Assembly (NCBI RefSeq): GCF_036324505.1
Contig: NC_086350.1
Span: forward strand, 27,448,257-27,512,256
Direction: 5' to 3'
DNA: 64,000 nt
Origin: Eleginops maclovinus
Lineage: Eukaryota; Chordata; Actinopteri; Perciformes; Eleginopidae
Shown here: one piece after another, positions 36,535 through 47,401 of the stretch
Numbering within the stretch: the stretch's first letter is position 1
Layout: each line of letters starts with the position of its first letter
The notes under the pieces: generated by a model
Seen by the model: the letters and a program-made list of their open reading frames with translations, nothing else
Database searches by the model: none
Told to the model about the DNA's origin: nothing
Position numbers and translations under genes: made by a program

Positions 36535-37225
36535 TAATAAATGATCTGTTTGCATAGTTTTGATAGGGCAATATGTAAAGCGTCTTTGAGTACCGTAAAA
36601 AGCGCTATATAAATGTGATTTATTATTAATATTAATTACAATCAAATCATTAAATTGAATTCCCGGTCGTTCCTCCTGTTGGGACCATACATTTCGGCAA
36701 AACATTTCCTGGTAATCCATCCAGCAGTTGTTGAGTAATTTCTGCCTTAACCAAAGTGTTTGATGAACTGACTGATCAACAAACGCACTGACTGGGTGCG
36801 TCTCACAATTTCTTGAATTTATTATCTTAATAGTTATTAGGAGATTAAACAGTATTTAATTGGATTTGCCTGTACAATATGTAACCTTATATTCTGTTCT
36901 TGTATATTTTATTCTCTTTACATGTCCATAAAATCCTGCATTACTTGATCACGTTCAACATACTCTGCATCATTTAGCTTATTGTGTTTATTTATTTTTC
37001 TGACATGTATATTGTTAACTTTATTGGCACTACTGATAGACTGGTCTAGCAACATAGGCTGCACAATTTTATTCTAATTTATCCTAGACTGTTTCATTTT
37101 GCACTATTTTTATTTTTTTTCCTATATATGATATATTGCATTGTTAGAGGGACCTACGATTTACATTGCCATAACTACACTGTAGCTACTGTGCATATGA
37201 TAATTAAAAACCTAGAATCTTGAAT
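36535..37225 (+). repeat. Cluster of LINE/SINE tail remnants
   Basis: Three pieces in a row. 36575-36640 has AAAAAGCGCTATATAAATGT then TTATTATTAAT. 36660-36780 has GGTAATCCATCCAGCAGTTG, a repeat known from many fish genomes. 36880-37225 ends GTGCATATGATAATTAAAAACCTAG, resembling the tail at 55500-55560. No coding sequence remains. Confidence 0.5.
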
Positions 37226-37789
37226 CCTTGCAACAACAAGCAACTATCAACCAATGTCAATAGGTGAACAGTTCATTTCACGTGAATGTTTTTCGATGAA
37301 AACAGCTTGAAAAATGTTTATAATAATTTTAATATTTGCCATATGTGAGCAGTTCATCCAACTTTTTTCCATGTTGAAAAAGAGACAAGTGCATGAGCAA
37401 CATCCACGGATGGTGTTACAGAAGAACACTTAATGTATTCTCCAACTGCCATCCTCTGCAAGATTTTTTTTTTTGTCAAATCTGTGAACTTCACATCTAT
37501 ATCTGTCATATGTCACTGAAAGCGTTTTCACTTCAGGCACTTAGAGCAAAGCCCCGTGCTCAGCAGTCAACAGTAACTCAATCCAGCCTCACTGCGATTG
37601 AAGTGTTTCTCAATCAACAAGAGGAGACCAGAAGCTGTTTTCACACACTCAGTTGCTGCTGCTAGTGCCTGAGATTGAACCACACAACACCCCATCCACC
37701 CACCCCCCAGACAAATCCTGTACAAACATTGCTGTTATTTCATTTTATTTTACACTTTTTGTCCACCTTTTAAGATTTAAAGATTGCTG

Positions 37790-38335
37790 CTCTGTCTGTC
37801 TGTCCGTCTGTCTGTCTGTCCGTCCATCAATCCACCTACCTATCCATCCATCCATCAATCCACCTACCTATCCATCCATCCATCCATCCATCCATCCATC
37901 CATCCATCCATCCATCCATCCATCCATCCATCCATCCATCCATCCATCCATCCATCCATCCATCCATCCATCCATCCATCCATCCATCCATCCATCCATC
38001 CATCCATCCATCCATCCATCAATCCACCTACCTATCCATCCATCCATCCATCCATCTATCCATCCATCCATCCATCCATCCATCCATCCATCCATCCATC
38101 CATCCATCCATCCATCCATCCATCCATCCATCCATCCATCCATCCATCCATCCATCCATCCATCCATCCATCCATCCATCAATCCACCTACCTATCCATC
38201 CATCCATCCATCCATCTATCCATCCATCCATCCATCCATCCATCCATCCATCCATCCATCCATCCATCCACCCATCCATCCATCCATCCATCCATCCATC
38301 CATCCATCCATCCATCCATCCATCCATCCATCTAT
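37790..38335 (+). repeat. (CTGT)n then (ATCC)n satellite with repeated interruptions
   Basis: A short CTGT run (37790-37821) is followed by about 510 bp of ATCC repeats. The interruption AATCCACCTACCTATCC occurs at 37829, 37857, 38021 and 38181. TCTATCC follows at 38056 and 38216. The last two interruptions, and both TCTATCC variants, are 160 bp apart. The 160-bp block was therefore duplicated as a unit. Confidence 0.95.
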
Positions 38336-38466
38336 GGCAAGCCGTTTGAGTATTTATTCCATATCCTTGATATCAGACGGCAGTTGCCTACACTAGTTAG
38401 CTCTTTGACAGAACTTGTTGTTCCTACATAAGCCTTAGAAATGACAGCCGGAGCGGCACTAGTATC

Positions 38467-38776
38467 ACTAGTTTACTAATGAATGGCTTCAACAGTCATA
38501 CATGTTGACTAGTGAATGTTACTAGTGACTCCTCTATGGCGTCACTAATTAACTAGTAAGCTAAAAACAATTGAACTAGTGTATCACGTGGAGATTTTCG
38601 ACCTTACCAGTTAACTAGTGCACACTTTGAGCCTTACTAGTTAACTAGTAAGACATAAATAGGCTTCAACTAGTTAACTAGTGGACATTTTGCATTCACT
38701 AGTTAACGTGTAAGCTGCAACATGCATCCACTAGTTAACTAGTGGCACTTTATATGTCCTACACGTTAACTAGTGT
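38467..38776. repeat. Array of ACTAGTTAACTAGT palindromes about 31 bp apart
   Basis: Clear copies of the 14-bp palindrome or one-arm variants are at 38544, 38606, 38636, 38669, 38698, 38730 and 38761. Degenerate copies lie at 38467-38526 and near 38575. The TTAA centres are 62, 30, 33, 29, 32 and 31 bp apart. CTTACTAGTTAACTAGTAAG (38633-38652) is a perfect 20-bp palindrome, and CCACTAGTTAACTAGTGG (38728-38745) an 18-bp one. The spacers are not conserved to the same degree. No coding frame and no recognised family. Confidence 0.9.
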
Positions 38777-38949
38777 GCACATGTATGTAAATGAAGAAGG
38801 CGGGATCCGGATTTTGATTGTTCAGTGTTCGACTCTGAGCTGGAGAGCCTTGGGGCCATTCTCCTGCAATGTTTTGTTTTACGTCTCGAAGACATGAGGC
38901 GCATCAGTCCTGTATTTAGTACCTGGTGTTAGAATATTGTCCATGGGAA

Positions 38950-39058
38950 GTCTGTCTGTCTGTCTACCTACCTACCTACCTACCTACCCACCCACCCTCC
39001 CTCCCTCCTCCCTCCCTCCCTCCCTCCCTCCCTCCCTCCCTCCCTCCCTCCCTCTCCC
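38950..39058 (+). repeat. (CTGT)n(TACC)n(CCCT)n low-complexity tract
   Basis: A gradient from CTGTC through CTACC to CTCCC repeats on one strand: a 109-bp pure pyrimidine-rich tract able to form triplex DNA. Confidence 0.9.
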
Positions 39059-39059
39059 T

Positions 39060-40200
39060 CTATTATTTCCAGCCTGCATTCAGGCTAACAGAAGATAAAT
39101 ATCTCAAACTGTATGTCTTTTATAATATTACAGTGTGAAAATGAGGCCACAATTAAACATTTTAATAAAATTTAAATTAATTAATTATTAGTACGTAGCT
39201 AAGGTGTATTCATTTTCCCTCCTCTATCAGCAAGGACAGTCTGTGCACTGGATAATTCTGCTCAGCTTTCAACAGATTACTGTCATTTTTCAATTATGCA
39301 AAGTACTCCCAGAGCTGTTAGCAGAAGAGGGGAATAGCCAGAGGAATAAAGTGGTGAAAAGAGGTTCACCCTTTTAACACGCCGCTGCGAGGAATTTAAG
39401 TGAGCTCTTACAGCAGGGAGGCATATACTGTATGACATGATGTGCACGGGCTCAGACTCAGCGTTAATGGAAAAGTTAAAGTTTTACAACTTGAGATACT
39501 TGGAAATGTTAAGTCTGAATGTAAAGCATCATGAGGGTTTTTTGCTTTTTCTAAAGTATTTTGTTGGTTATCAACTGACCGATTGTTGGTTGGTTTCCCT
39601 AAAATCCTCTCGCCAAGCAATAAAACATTAGGAAGTCAACTATAAAGGTGCCCTATATTATTAAGACAAACAATAATATCAATACTTAGTCAGTTTTGTC
39701 TATTCAATATCTGGATAATAACCTTTTTATATCCCTATAGCTTGACAGTGTCCTCTTGCTGTCCAACTTCTCAACTCGGTGCTCTATCAGATGATGACGG
39801 TTCAAATCTGACTGTATAAATACCCAGTACGTCGCTGCAAGTAATGAATCCCATTTCCATCCTTACTGTCCAGTCAGTCCATACTGTCTTTCTCCACGTG
39901 GTTACAAATGAGATCGTGAGATCCAAACAGAATATCCAATATGATATACAGTACTTGCTGTAGTTATTGAAAGCTTGTGAAACAATGTGTAATATCAGGC
40001 CTCATTACAGCTGGAAAGAAAAGGGTTTGAAGGTTTTTGCTTCATAGTTTAAATCAAAGGCTTCCGGGGCTGGGCTCTGCCAACAGCTTTATGGATTTTG
40101 ATGCCTTTTGAAATAGGAGAGACTTATATAAAAGAGAGAGTCTAACAGAAAGGGCCCATATGATATCACAGGAAACGTGTATTAACTAGAGAAGAAAAAG
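39060..40200. other. Intron, no recognised feature
   Basis: Nothing recognised. 40405-41115 and 41470-42260 are similar. Confidence 0.45.
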
Positions 40201-40204
40201 GAAC

Positions 40205-40403
40205 CCTTAACGGTCCCACGGAGGGGAAATGTACATTCTGCATTTGACCCATCCTAGTGTTAGGAGCAGTGGGCTGCCATATGTACGACGCCCGGGGAGC
40301 AGTGTAGGGAACGGTGCCTTACTCAGGGACACCACTGGGTCTTTCGGGGACTTAGACCGGTGACCTTCCAATTCCCAAGCCAAGTCCCTATGTTCTTCGC
40401 CAC
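40205..40403 (-). mobile_element. tRNA-derived SINE, family 1 (reverse copy)
   Basis: Reverse complement matches 2170-2350 throughout: GGGACTTGGCTTGGGAATTG, TCACCGGTCTAAGTCCCCG, then CACTGCTCCCCGGGCG and the CACTGCTCCTAACACTAGG end. Confidence 0.75.
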
Positions 40404-41118
40404 TGTGATTTCAACTTCTGAAGCAATGGAGAGGAAACTCAGAGAGACAAGAGGAGAGCTGGAACTTTGATGGCAAACACTGAATGTTTATTATGAAGTT
40501 ATCGGCCGGAGAATTGACAAGACATTTGCTGCAGCCACGAGTTGACACAGCAATTCTGAAGATCTCTACAGTCCGAGTTTTAATTAGTTCAGAATGTATA
40601 ATCAACATTCTTCCTCAGCGGGACCAGACAAATATGGACCCTGAATCTAACTAAAGCTATTGTCCATGGCCAAAGAATGTGCATCAGGGAACCTACAGTA
40701 CGTTCCAGATAAGAAGGGCTTCTAGACGTCCCTGAACAGTAAACTATATCATGGTCATAGACTGGCATCAACAAAGCGCCCAAGCTGCCCCTCCTTAAGG
40801 GAGATTACAGCAACTTGAAGGCAAAGAACTATGCCATGGGAAAGAGACAGAGGAAGCAGAAAATGATGAACTGTCAAAGGTTAAACATCTTTTTTTATTT
40901 TAAAATCTTAAAAATGTATGTAAAACAAACTTTACCTAGTCCTGAAGACTATACAGCACATACATACTCGACTGTGTTCTGATCCACAGTTGTTGCAGAA
41001 GACAAACTACTGTGCAAAGCAGTGAATCATTTCAAATTCAGGTATATTTAATTTATTCAATTCCTGTAGTCTTTCGTCAGCTTTCCCCAAGCATTTTCAA
41101 CTAGCTCAAATGTAATAT

Positions 41119-41465
41119 TGTTGTTTTTTTGTGTGCAATGGTTTCAGAAAGAACTGGATTTCTTTGTGATTACCGAATCTTGGCAGACAGCAAAGGATCA
41201 TGTTCCCCTACTTGAAGCCAGCGTTGATGTCAGGCTTTGTAGCGCTTTGAAGCCTTCTTCCTTGATTAAAGGAACATCTCCTTTTCTTCTTGATTATATC
41301 TACAGTAGACCACCTTGATATAATCCCTCTTTAATCAGGGAACTTGCAGAATGACTGTTTTATCTCTGCTAAGATCCAATAATGTGCTGATCCTTGGAGG
41401 TATTAATATGCATGTCTGCTGCCCTAAAGACCCCCTGGCTTCTCAGTCTAACCTTATCTCATGAA
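41119..41465 (+). mobile_element. LINE endonuclease fragment
   Basis: KELDFFVITESWQTAKDHVP then LLEASVDVR is readable as one frame, matching the (L)DL..ITETWL region of LINE endonucleases. After a break, YIYSRPP.YNPSLIRELAE and SLEVLICMSAALKTPWLL correspond to the IYRPP...GDFNIHV region with stops. Internally shortened and dead. Confidence 0.6.
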
Positions 41466-42262
41466 TTACTTATAACTGATGTTTTAATCTGTAGATGAGT
41501 GTGTTAATGCCGGTACCTAGGCCCCATGTCATTTGGTATTCTATGTTGTATCCTTGTCCCGTAATCTAGATCGAGATCTTTTAACTCAGCCAGTGCTGGT
41601 AAATTGTCAATGAAATACCCAAATGAAAATATTCTGGCTCTGGAGAACATATGCTGAAAGGTGTAGCAGTTGTAGAAATGTACTTTGTTGGCCGAAAGGC
41701 ATGTGCTGTCAATGCTGTTCAACAATTGGTCAGACATTAAGCGAGTAAAAACGCAAATCCCGGCAATTTCTACCTATCCTTTACCAATGAGCATCGGAAG
41801 GTTATTCATGCTGCTGTTAATCTTGAGAATTAATGAATGATTTCAGAATGAACGAAAACATAGGCTACTGTATGTTACACACAGCCTAGATTTAAAAAAA
41901 ATGCGAACCAGAACAGGAAATGTTAGGGTAAATACTACGCCTCCTGTGTTTTGGTGCGTTCACACCAGCGATTAACCGCTTTAGAGTTTGTGGGATCTTT
42001 TATGTGTACGGGACATATTATATGATACCATTAATCAAGACATTGAGAAATAATGGTTGAAACTAAGGAATAGAGATTATGAGAAATGGAGTCAGTAAAA
42101 AAGGACGAGACATTATTAAAATTGACCAAGGTCAACATGTCAAAATAACTTCTTATGTATTGGAGAAAGTTCAGATCAAAAAAGAGTGTCCTGGTGCTTG
42201 GTACCTGACATCATCTGATACTGCACTAATTGAATTGATACTGGGTTTAAAGAGAGGTAAAC

Positions 42263-42266
42263 TACA

Positions 42267-42321
<55 letters not shown>
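42263..42321 (+). repeat. (CA)n microsatellite, 59 bp
   Basis: CA with one TA interruption. Confidence 0.97.
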
Positions 42322-42323
<2 letters not shown>

Positions 42324-42646
42324 TCAGACAGACATGCATGAAAGCGAAACAACTGATAAGAAATGTCTATAATTATGAGCTTGAATATTGTGAAAACAAT
42401 CGACTCCATGGACCTCACTCGTGTTTGCTGTACGTTGTTGAATCCTCAGTAAACTCTATTCTATTGGAACTCTCTTGATTTCTTTTTAAGTTTAATAAGG
42501 GTTAACATAGCATTGTGAGGATCTCGAAGAAACCCGGCCCAACTTCAGAGGATTTTCCTCTACAAGTTCAGTAGCCAGCGGTCCAAGACCACCTCTTTTA
42601 AGGGGACCAGAGTCCAGTTGTTTAGATCACATCAGAGGTCTCGGAC

Positions 42647-42737
42647 TGCGTTCACACCAACCCAAATGAAACGCACCAAGGGGTTAAAAGCTCCAGGGTT
42701 CGATTTAACCGGACTAAACAAGGCTAGTGTGAACGCA
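42647..42737. mobile_element. 91-bp MITE
   Basis: Perfect 11-bp inverted ends TGCGTTCACAC / GTGTGAACGCA, enclosing AAATGAAACGCACCAAGG and a T/A-rich middle. A related single end (GGTGCGTTCACACCAGCG) lies at about 41952. No coding capacity. Confidence 0.55.
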
Positions 42738-43071
42738 ACCTTAACACAGGCGTTGCTGTGTGGAAACCTGTTTTTGTCCCTTTTTGCTGCTGAAATCTTA
42801 AAAGGGGGCAGTCCTTGTTGTTTCAGCAACAGAGAGGATGGAGTCTTGGCAGTCTCCCAGACTCTGGAAAGATTTGCCTGAGGGGGTCAGGGCTGCACAC
42901 TCATCTATTAAATAGCTTTATAAATCCTTTATATTGCTTTCCTTGCTATATCAGATTAATGGCAGGGTTAGTACTTTAATTAAAAAGCGTATCTGTCAGC
43001 CTGATGATGAATTTCTCAAATCAATTTGAAGAATTGGAAAGTAATCTTGAGACGGGATGAATTGCACTCAC

Positions 43072-43209
43072 CACTCCGTAGGCCACAGTGTTGCTGTAGG
43101 AGCGGAGCTCAGGGTAGATGTTGGAGAGGAACCAGCTGAAGGGGCGGCACTGCAGTCTGGATCTCAGGGCTTTCCTTTCAGAGAGGTCGCCAATGTCTAT
43201 TCCTGAATT
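43072..43209 (-). CDS. galnt18: galnt18-like coding exon B (catalytic/lectin linker)
   Basis: Minus-strand exon of 46 codons, beginning [20 protein letters not shown] and ending SNTVAYGV. The string IDIGD followed by ALR..L.C..F.W.L..IYPELR is the conserved region joining the GT27 catalytic domain to the C-terminal lectin in GALNT proteins. The acceptor has a good pyrimidine tract ending ctctctag and the donor is GTG|gtgagt. Both borders are phase 0, so exon A joins it in frame. The 3.9-kb intron between A and B is largely filled by two Tc1 elements. Confidence 0.88.
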
Positions 43210-43521
43210 CTAGAGAGGAGAATAAAAAGAAATACATCTAATTTCACATTTCCCGACTTTAAATTCTACCCTCTAGCAAAAATGAACAATAAACTTTGAC
43301 TTCTAAGTCTCCAATGATGCATGAAATAAGAAAAATGTCCAGAACTCAGGGCCTCTGGGTCCTGTCGGTAGCGTAAAGCTTAAGAAATTAACCGAGCATG
43401 AAGATAGCAAGGAACGGTTATACAAAGAAGGGAGAGGCTTTCCTTTATTAAAGAAAAGCTGAAATTATGACTTTTTAAGAAAGAATGATAAAAAATAATT
43501 AAATTAGAGAACATGCATATA

Positions 43522-45119
43522 CAGTGGGGAGAACAAGTATTTGATACACTGCCGATCTTGCAGGTTTTCCCACTTACAAAGCATGTAGAAGTCTTTCATT
43601 TTTATCATAGGTACACTTCAACTGTGAGAGACGGAACGTAAAACAAAAATCCAGAAAATCTCATTGTTTGATTTTTAAATAATTAATTTGCATTTTATTG
43701 CATGACACAAGTATTTGATCACCTACCAACCAGTAAGAATTCCGGCTCTCACAGACCTGTTAGTGTTTCTTTAAGAAGCCCTCCTGTTCCCCACTCATTA
43801 CCTGTATTAACTGCACCTGTTTGAACTCGTTAACTATATAAAAGATACCTGTCCACACACTCAATCAAACAGACTCCAACCTCTCCACAATGGCCAAGAC
43901 CAGAGGGCTGTGTAAGGACATCAGGGATAAAATTGTAGACCTGCACAAGGCTGGGATGGGCTACAGGACAATGGGCAAGCAGCTCGGTGAGAAGGCAACA
44001 ACTGTTGGTGCAATCATCAGAAAATGGAAGAAGTTCAAGATGACGGTCAATCTCCCTCGGTCTGGGGCTCCATGCAAGATCTCACCTCGTGGGGCATCAA
44101 TGATCATGAGGAAGGTGAGGGATCAGCCCAGAACTACACGGCAGGACCTGGTCAATGACCTGAAGAGAGCTGGGACCACAGTCTCAAAGAAAACCATGAG
44201 TAACACACTACGCTGTCATGGATTAAAATCCTGCAGCGAATGCAAGGTCCCCCTGCTCAAGCCAGCGCATGTCCTGGCCCATCTTAAGTTTGCCATTGAC
44301 CATCTGGATGATCCAGAGGAGGAATGGGAGAAGGTCATGTGGTCTGATGAGACAAAAATAGAGGTTTTTGGTCTAAACTCCACTCGCCATGTTTGGAGGA
44401 AGAAGAAGGATGAGTACAACCCCAAGAACACCATCCCAACCGTGAAGCATGGAGGTGGAAACATCATTCTTTGGGGATGCTTTTCTGCAAAGGGGACAGG
44501 ACGACTGCACCGTATTGAGGGGAGGATTGATGGGGCCATGTATCGCGAGATCTTGGCCAACAACCTCCTTCCCTCAGTAAGAGCATTGAAGATGGCTCGT
44601 GGCTGGGTCTTCCAGCATGACAACGACCCGAAACACACAGCCAGGGCAACTAAGGAGTGGCTCCGTAAGAAGCATCTCAAAGTCCTGGAGTGGCCTAGCC
44701 AGTCTCCAGACTTGAACCCAATAGAAAATCTTTGGAGGGAGCTGAAAGTCCGTATTGCCCAGCGACAGCCCCGAAACCTGAAGGATCTGGAGAAGATCTG
44801 TATGGAGGAGTGGGCCAAAATCCCTGCTGCAGTGTGTGCAAACCTGGTCAAGAACTACAGGAAACGTCTGATCTCTGTAATTGCAAACTAAGGTTTCTGT
44901 ACCAAATAAAGTTCTGTTTTTCTGATGTGTCAAATACTTATGACATGCAATAAAATGCAAATTAATCACTTAAAAATCATACAATGTGATTTTCTGGATT
45001 TTTGTTTTAGATTCCTTCTTTCACAGTTGAAGAGTACCTATGATAAAAACTACTACATGCTTTGTAAGTGGGAAAACCTGCAAAATCGGCAGTGTATCAA
45101 ATACTTGTTCTCCCCGCTG
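43522..45119 (+). mobile_element. Full-length Tc1-like transposon
   Basis: 1598 bp flanked by TA (43520-43521 and 45120-45121). Ends begin CAGTGGGGAGAACAAGTATT and, on the other strand, CAGCGGGGAGAACAAGTATT. The inverted repeats run about 200 bp. The core motif ACAAGTATTTGAT occurs at the outer end and again at the inner end of the left repeat, with a variant (TAAGTATTTGAC) in the right one: the IR/DR layout known from Sleeping-Beauty-like Tc1 elements. The two repeats differ at only a modest number of positions. Lies in the intron between exons A and B, opposite to the host gene. Confidence 0.93.
43890..44891 (+). CDS. Tc1-like DD34E transposase, nearly intact
   Basis: 333-aa frame beginning [20 protein letters not shown]. 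Residues 1-110 are the two paired-like helix-turn-helix units that bind the terminal repeats. Then comes the DDE nuclease: D153 (MWSDETK), D244 (FQHDND) and E279 ([10 protein letters not shown]). The 34 residues between D244 and E279 give the Tc1 DD34E signature. [18 protein letters not shown] is the usual glycine-rich box. The start lies about 370 bp inside the element, after the left repeat, as in related elements. The frame ends at IAN with TAA, while the DNA continues as AGG TTT CTG TAC C. Related fish transposases that I remember go on for about seven residues, so AAA to TAA is a likely recent nonsense change. No frameshift is seen. Confidence 0.92.
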   Translation: MAKTRGLCKDIRDKIVDLHKAGMGYRTMGKQLGEKATTVGAIIRKWKKFKMTVNLPRSGAPCKISPRGASMIMRKVRDQPRTTRQDLVNDLKRAGTTVSKKTMSNTLRCHGLKSCSECKVPLLKPAHVLAHLKFAIDHLDDPEEEWEKVMWSDETKIEVFGLNSTRHVWRKKKDEYNPKNTIPTVKHGGGNIILWGCFSAKGTGRLHRIEGRIDGAMYREILANNLLPSVRALKMARGWVFQHDNDPKHTARATKEWLRKKHLKVLEWPSQSPDLNPIENLWRELKVRIAQRQPRNLKDLEKICMEEWAKIPAAVCANLVKNYRKRLISVIAN

Positions 45120-45128
45120 TATACAGTA

Positions 45129-46710
45129 CAGTGGAGGAAATGATTATTTGATCCCCTGCCAATTTAGTTAGTTTACCCACTTACAAAGAAATGAACAGTC
45201 TGCAATTTGTATGGTAGGTTTATTTTCACAGTGAGAGACAGAATATAAAAAAATTAATCCAGAAATGTACATTAAAAAAAATGTAAAAAATTGATTTGCC
45301 TTTAATTGTGTGAAATAAGTATTTGATCCCCTTGCAACCAACAAGGATTCTGGCTCTCACAGACCGGTTAAATAAGTCCTCTCGCTTTAAGAAAGTACTC
45401 CTAATATCAACTCTTTACCTGGATAAAAGACACCTGTCCACAGTCAATAAATCAGATAACAACCTCTCCACTGAGGGCCAGACCAGAGACAGGTCTTGTG
45501 ATCATGGTGGATCTAAGGACATCAGGGACAACATTGTAGACCAGCACAAGACTGGAATAGAAGACAAGACCATCAGCAAGGAGCTTGGTGAGAGAGAGAC
45601 AACTGGTTTGATTATTAGAAGATGGAAGAAGCACAAAATGACCATCAATCGCCCTCAATCTGGGACTCCACCATCTAAAATCTGGCCTCTTGGGGCATCA
45701 GTGATCATGAGAAAGGTGAGGGGTCAGCCAAGAACTACACAGGAGGGACCTGTTAATGATCTGAAGGCAGCTAGGACCACAGTCACCAAGAAAACTATTG
45801 GTAACACACTGTGCCGTAATGGATTAAAATCCTGCAGCGCCCGCAAGGGTCCCCTGCTCAAGAAGGCACATGTACAGGCCGTCTGAAGTCTGCCAGTCAT
45901 CCTCTGAATGATTCAGAGAAGGCTTATGAGAAGGTGATGTGGTCAGATGAGACCAAAATCAAGATCTTAGGCATCAACTCCACGTCATGTTTGGAGGAAG
46001 AGAAATGCTGACTATGACCCCAAGAACACAATCCCCAGCACCAAGCATGGAGGTGGAAACATTATGCTTTGGGGAGTTTCTCTGCTAAGGGGACAGGGCG
46101 ATTCACCGCATCGAGGGGAGGATGGAGGGAGCCATGTACTGTAAAATATTGGCTGATAACCTTCCCTCAGCCAGGACACTGGAAATGGGACATGGATAGG
46201 TCTTCCAGCACAACGATGACCCAAAACATACGGCCAAGGCAACTAAGGAGTGGCTGAAGAAGAAGCCCATTAAGGTGATGGAGGGGCCTAGCAAGTCTCT
46301 GGACCTCCATCCCATGGAACATCTGTGGAAAGAGCTGAAGCTTCCAGCTGCCAAGCATCAGCCTCCAAACCTTAAGGATTTTGAGAGAATCTGTAGAGAG
46401 GAGAGGGCCAAAATCCCTTCTGAGATGTGAGCAACTACAAGAAGCATGTGACCTCTGTGCTGTCCAACAACGCTTCACCAAGTACTAAGGCATGTTTTGC
46501 AAGAGGATCAAATACTTCATTCCCACCATTAAATGCAAATTAATTGATATCTTTTTTTTTATGTACATTTCTTGATTTAAAAAAAATTGATATTCTGTCT
46601 CTCACTGTGAAAATAAACCTACCTACTATAAAAAATACAGACTGTCTTGTCTTTGTAAGTGGGCAAACTAACTAAATTGGTAGGAGATCAAATATTTATT
46701 TCCTCCACTG
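45129..46710 (+). mobile_element. Second full-length but decayed Tc1-like transposon
   Basis: 1582 bp between TA dinucleotides (45127-45128 and 46711-46712). Ends are CAGTGGAGGAAATGATTATT and, on the other strand, CAGTGGAGGAAATAAATATT. An internal copy of AAGTATTTGATCCCC near 45318-45332 again gives the IR/DR layout. It belongs to a different subfamily from its neighbour at 43522-45119 and begins only 9 bp after that element ends. The 3' fragment at 6769-7365 belongs to the same subfamily. Confidence 0.9.
45500..46490 (+). pseudogene. Decayed Tc1 transposase
   Basis: The N-terminal half is readable in one frame: [14 protein letters not shown], then [20 protein letters not shown], then [15 protein letters not shown] and [16 protein letters not shown]. 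It stops near 45886. The nuclease half then appears in pieces in other frames: SDETKIKI near 45945, FSAKGTG near 46080, then blocks of the D..E region near 46200-46400 with [16 protein letters not shown] in place of the usual [11 protein letters not shown]. At least three frame changes and several stops are needed, so it is dead. The element could only move if transposase were supplied in trans. Confidence 0.85.
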
Positions 46711-47065
46711 TATTTAAACAGTGCAGAAGGCTTTCACATAATGTGCAGCACTTTTTATTTCTGGACCTCAGAATTTGTGATTTTGCTTCTATACTCAGGG
46801 AAAGGAAAAGAAAATTAGACATAAGGTCATGTTTAATTACTAAAATTCCAAACATTCTGTGGTTCAAGTCTAATCAACACCTTTCTCTCCAGGTTGTTGT
46901 GGACAGTGAATCTGTATTGTCCCCAAACACCTGACCCAGGCCGGTCCCCAGCCTCTGTGCTCTCGACAGTGACTGGCTTTACTGACTGACAGAAATCAGC
47001 TTATTGTGCCTTCTCAGTTCAGAGTCTCATCATCTGCATATCTCCCACCACAAATGTCCCTTTAC

Positions 47066-47251
47066 CTGTAGGGGGACATTCCAGGCCATGTAGACATGGC
47101 TCTTGTACTGGTCCATCCACACCTCCGCCACTCTCAGAGCGTTACGCCGCACATGTACCGTCAGGTTCTCTGTGTAGGGTTTGTGGGCGCGCTCGATGTG
47201 GGCTATCCTCGAACACGGTAGAACCTCCACACTGCCGCCACACTGCCATAC
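47066..47251 (-). CDS. galnt18: galnt18-like coding exon A (end of catalytic domain)
   Basis: Read on the minus strand this is 62 codons, from [20 protein letters not shown] to a C-terminal WNVPLQ. WQCGG followed by PCSRIAH is the Gal/GalNAc-T motif of polypeptide N-acetylgalactosaminyltransferases. These Golgi enzymes start mucin-type O-glycosylation by moving GalNAc from UDP-GalNAc to Ser/Thr. The His of SRIAH (exon residue 18) sits where the family's metal-binding His lies. [24 protein letters not shown] is family-typical. The donor is CAG|gtaaag and the acceptor ctag|GTATGG, both phase 0. The acceptor has no pyrimidine tract: a long TG/CG tract abuts it. The choice of galnt18 over galnt8, 9 or 17 rests on remembered family sequences, mainly from the lectin exons, and is likely but unproven. 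Confidence 0.85.
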
Positions 47252-47255
47252 CTAG

Positions 47256-47401
<146 letters not shown>

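Noticed and set aside
37653..38431. 247-codon frame of His-Pro-Ser-Ile repeats
   Set aside because: Product of the ATCC satellite. No start context, domain or splice sites.
41504..41737. 77-codon minus-strand frame (MSDQLLNSIDSTCLSANKVH)
   Set aside because: No recognised domain, and it lies beside a LINE fragment. I could not support it as a gene or exon.
44216..44851. 211-codon minus-strand frame
   Set aside because: Antisense shadow of the Tc1 transposase. It has no domain of its own.
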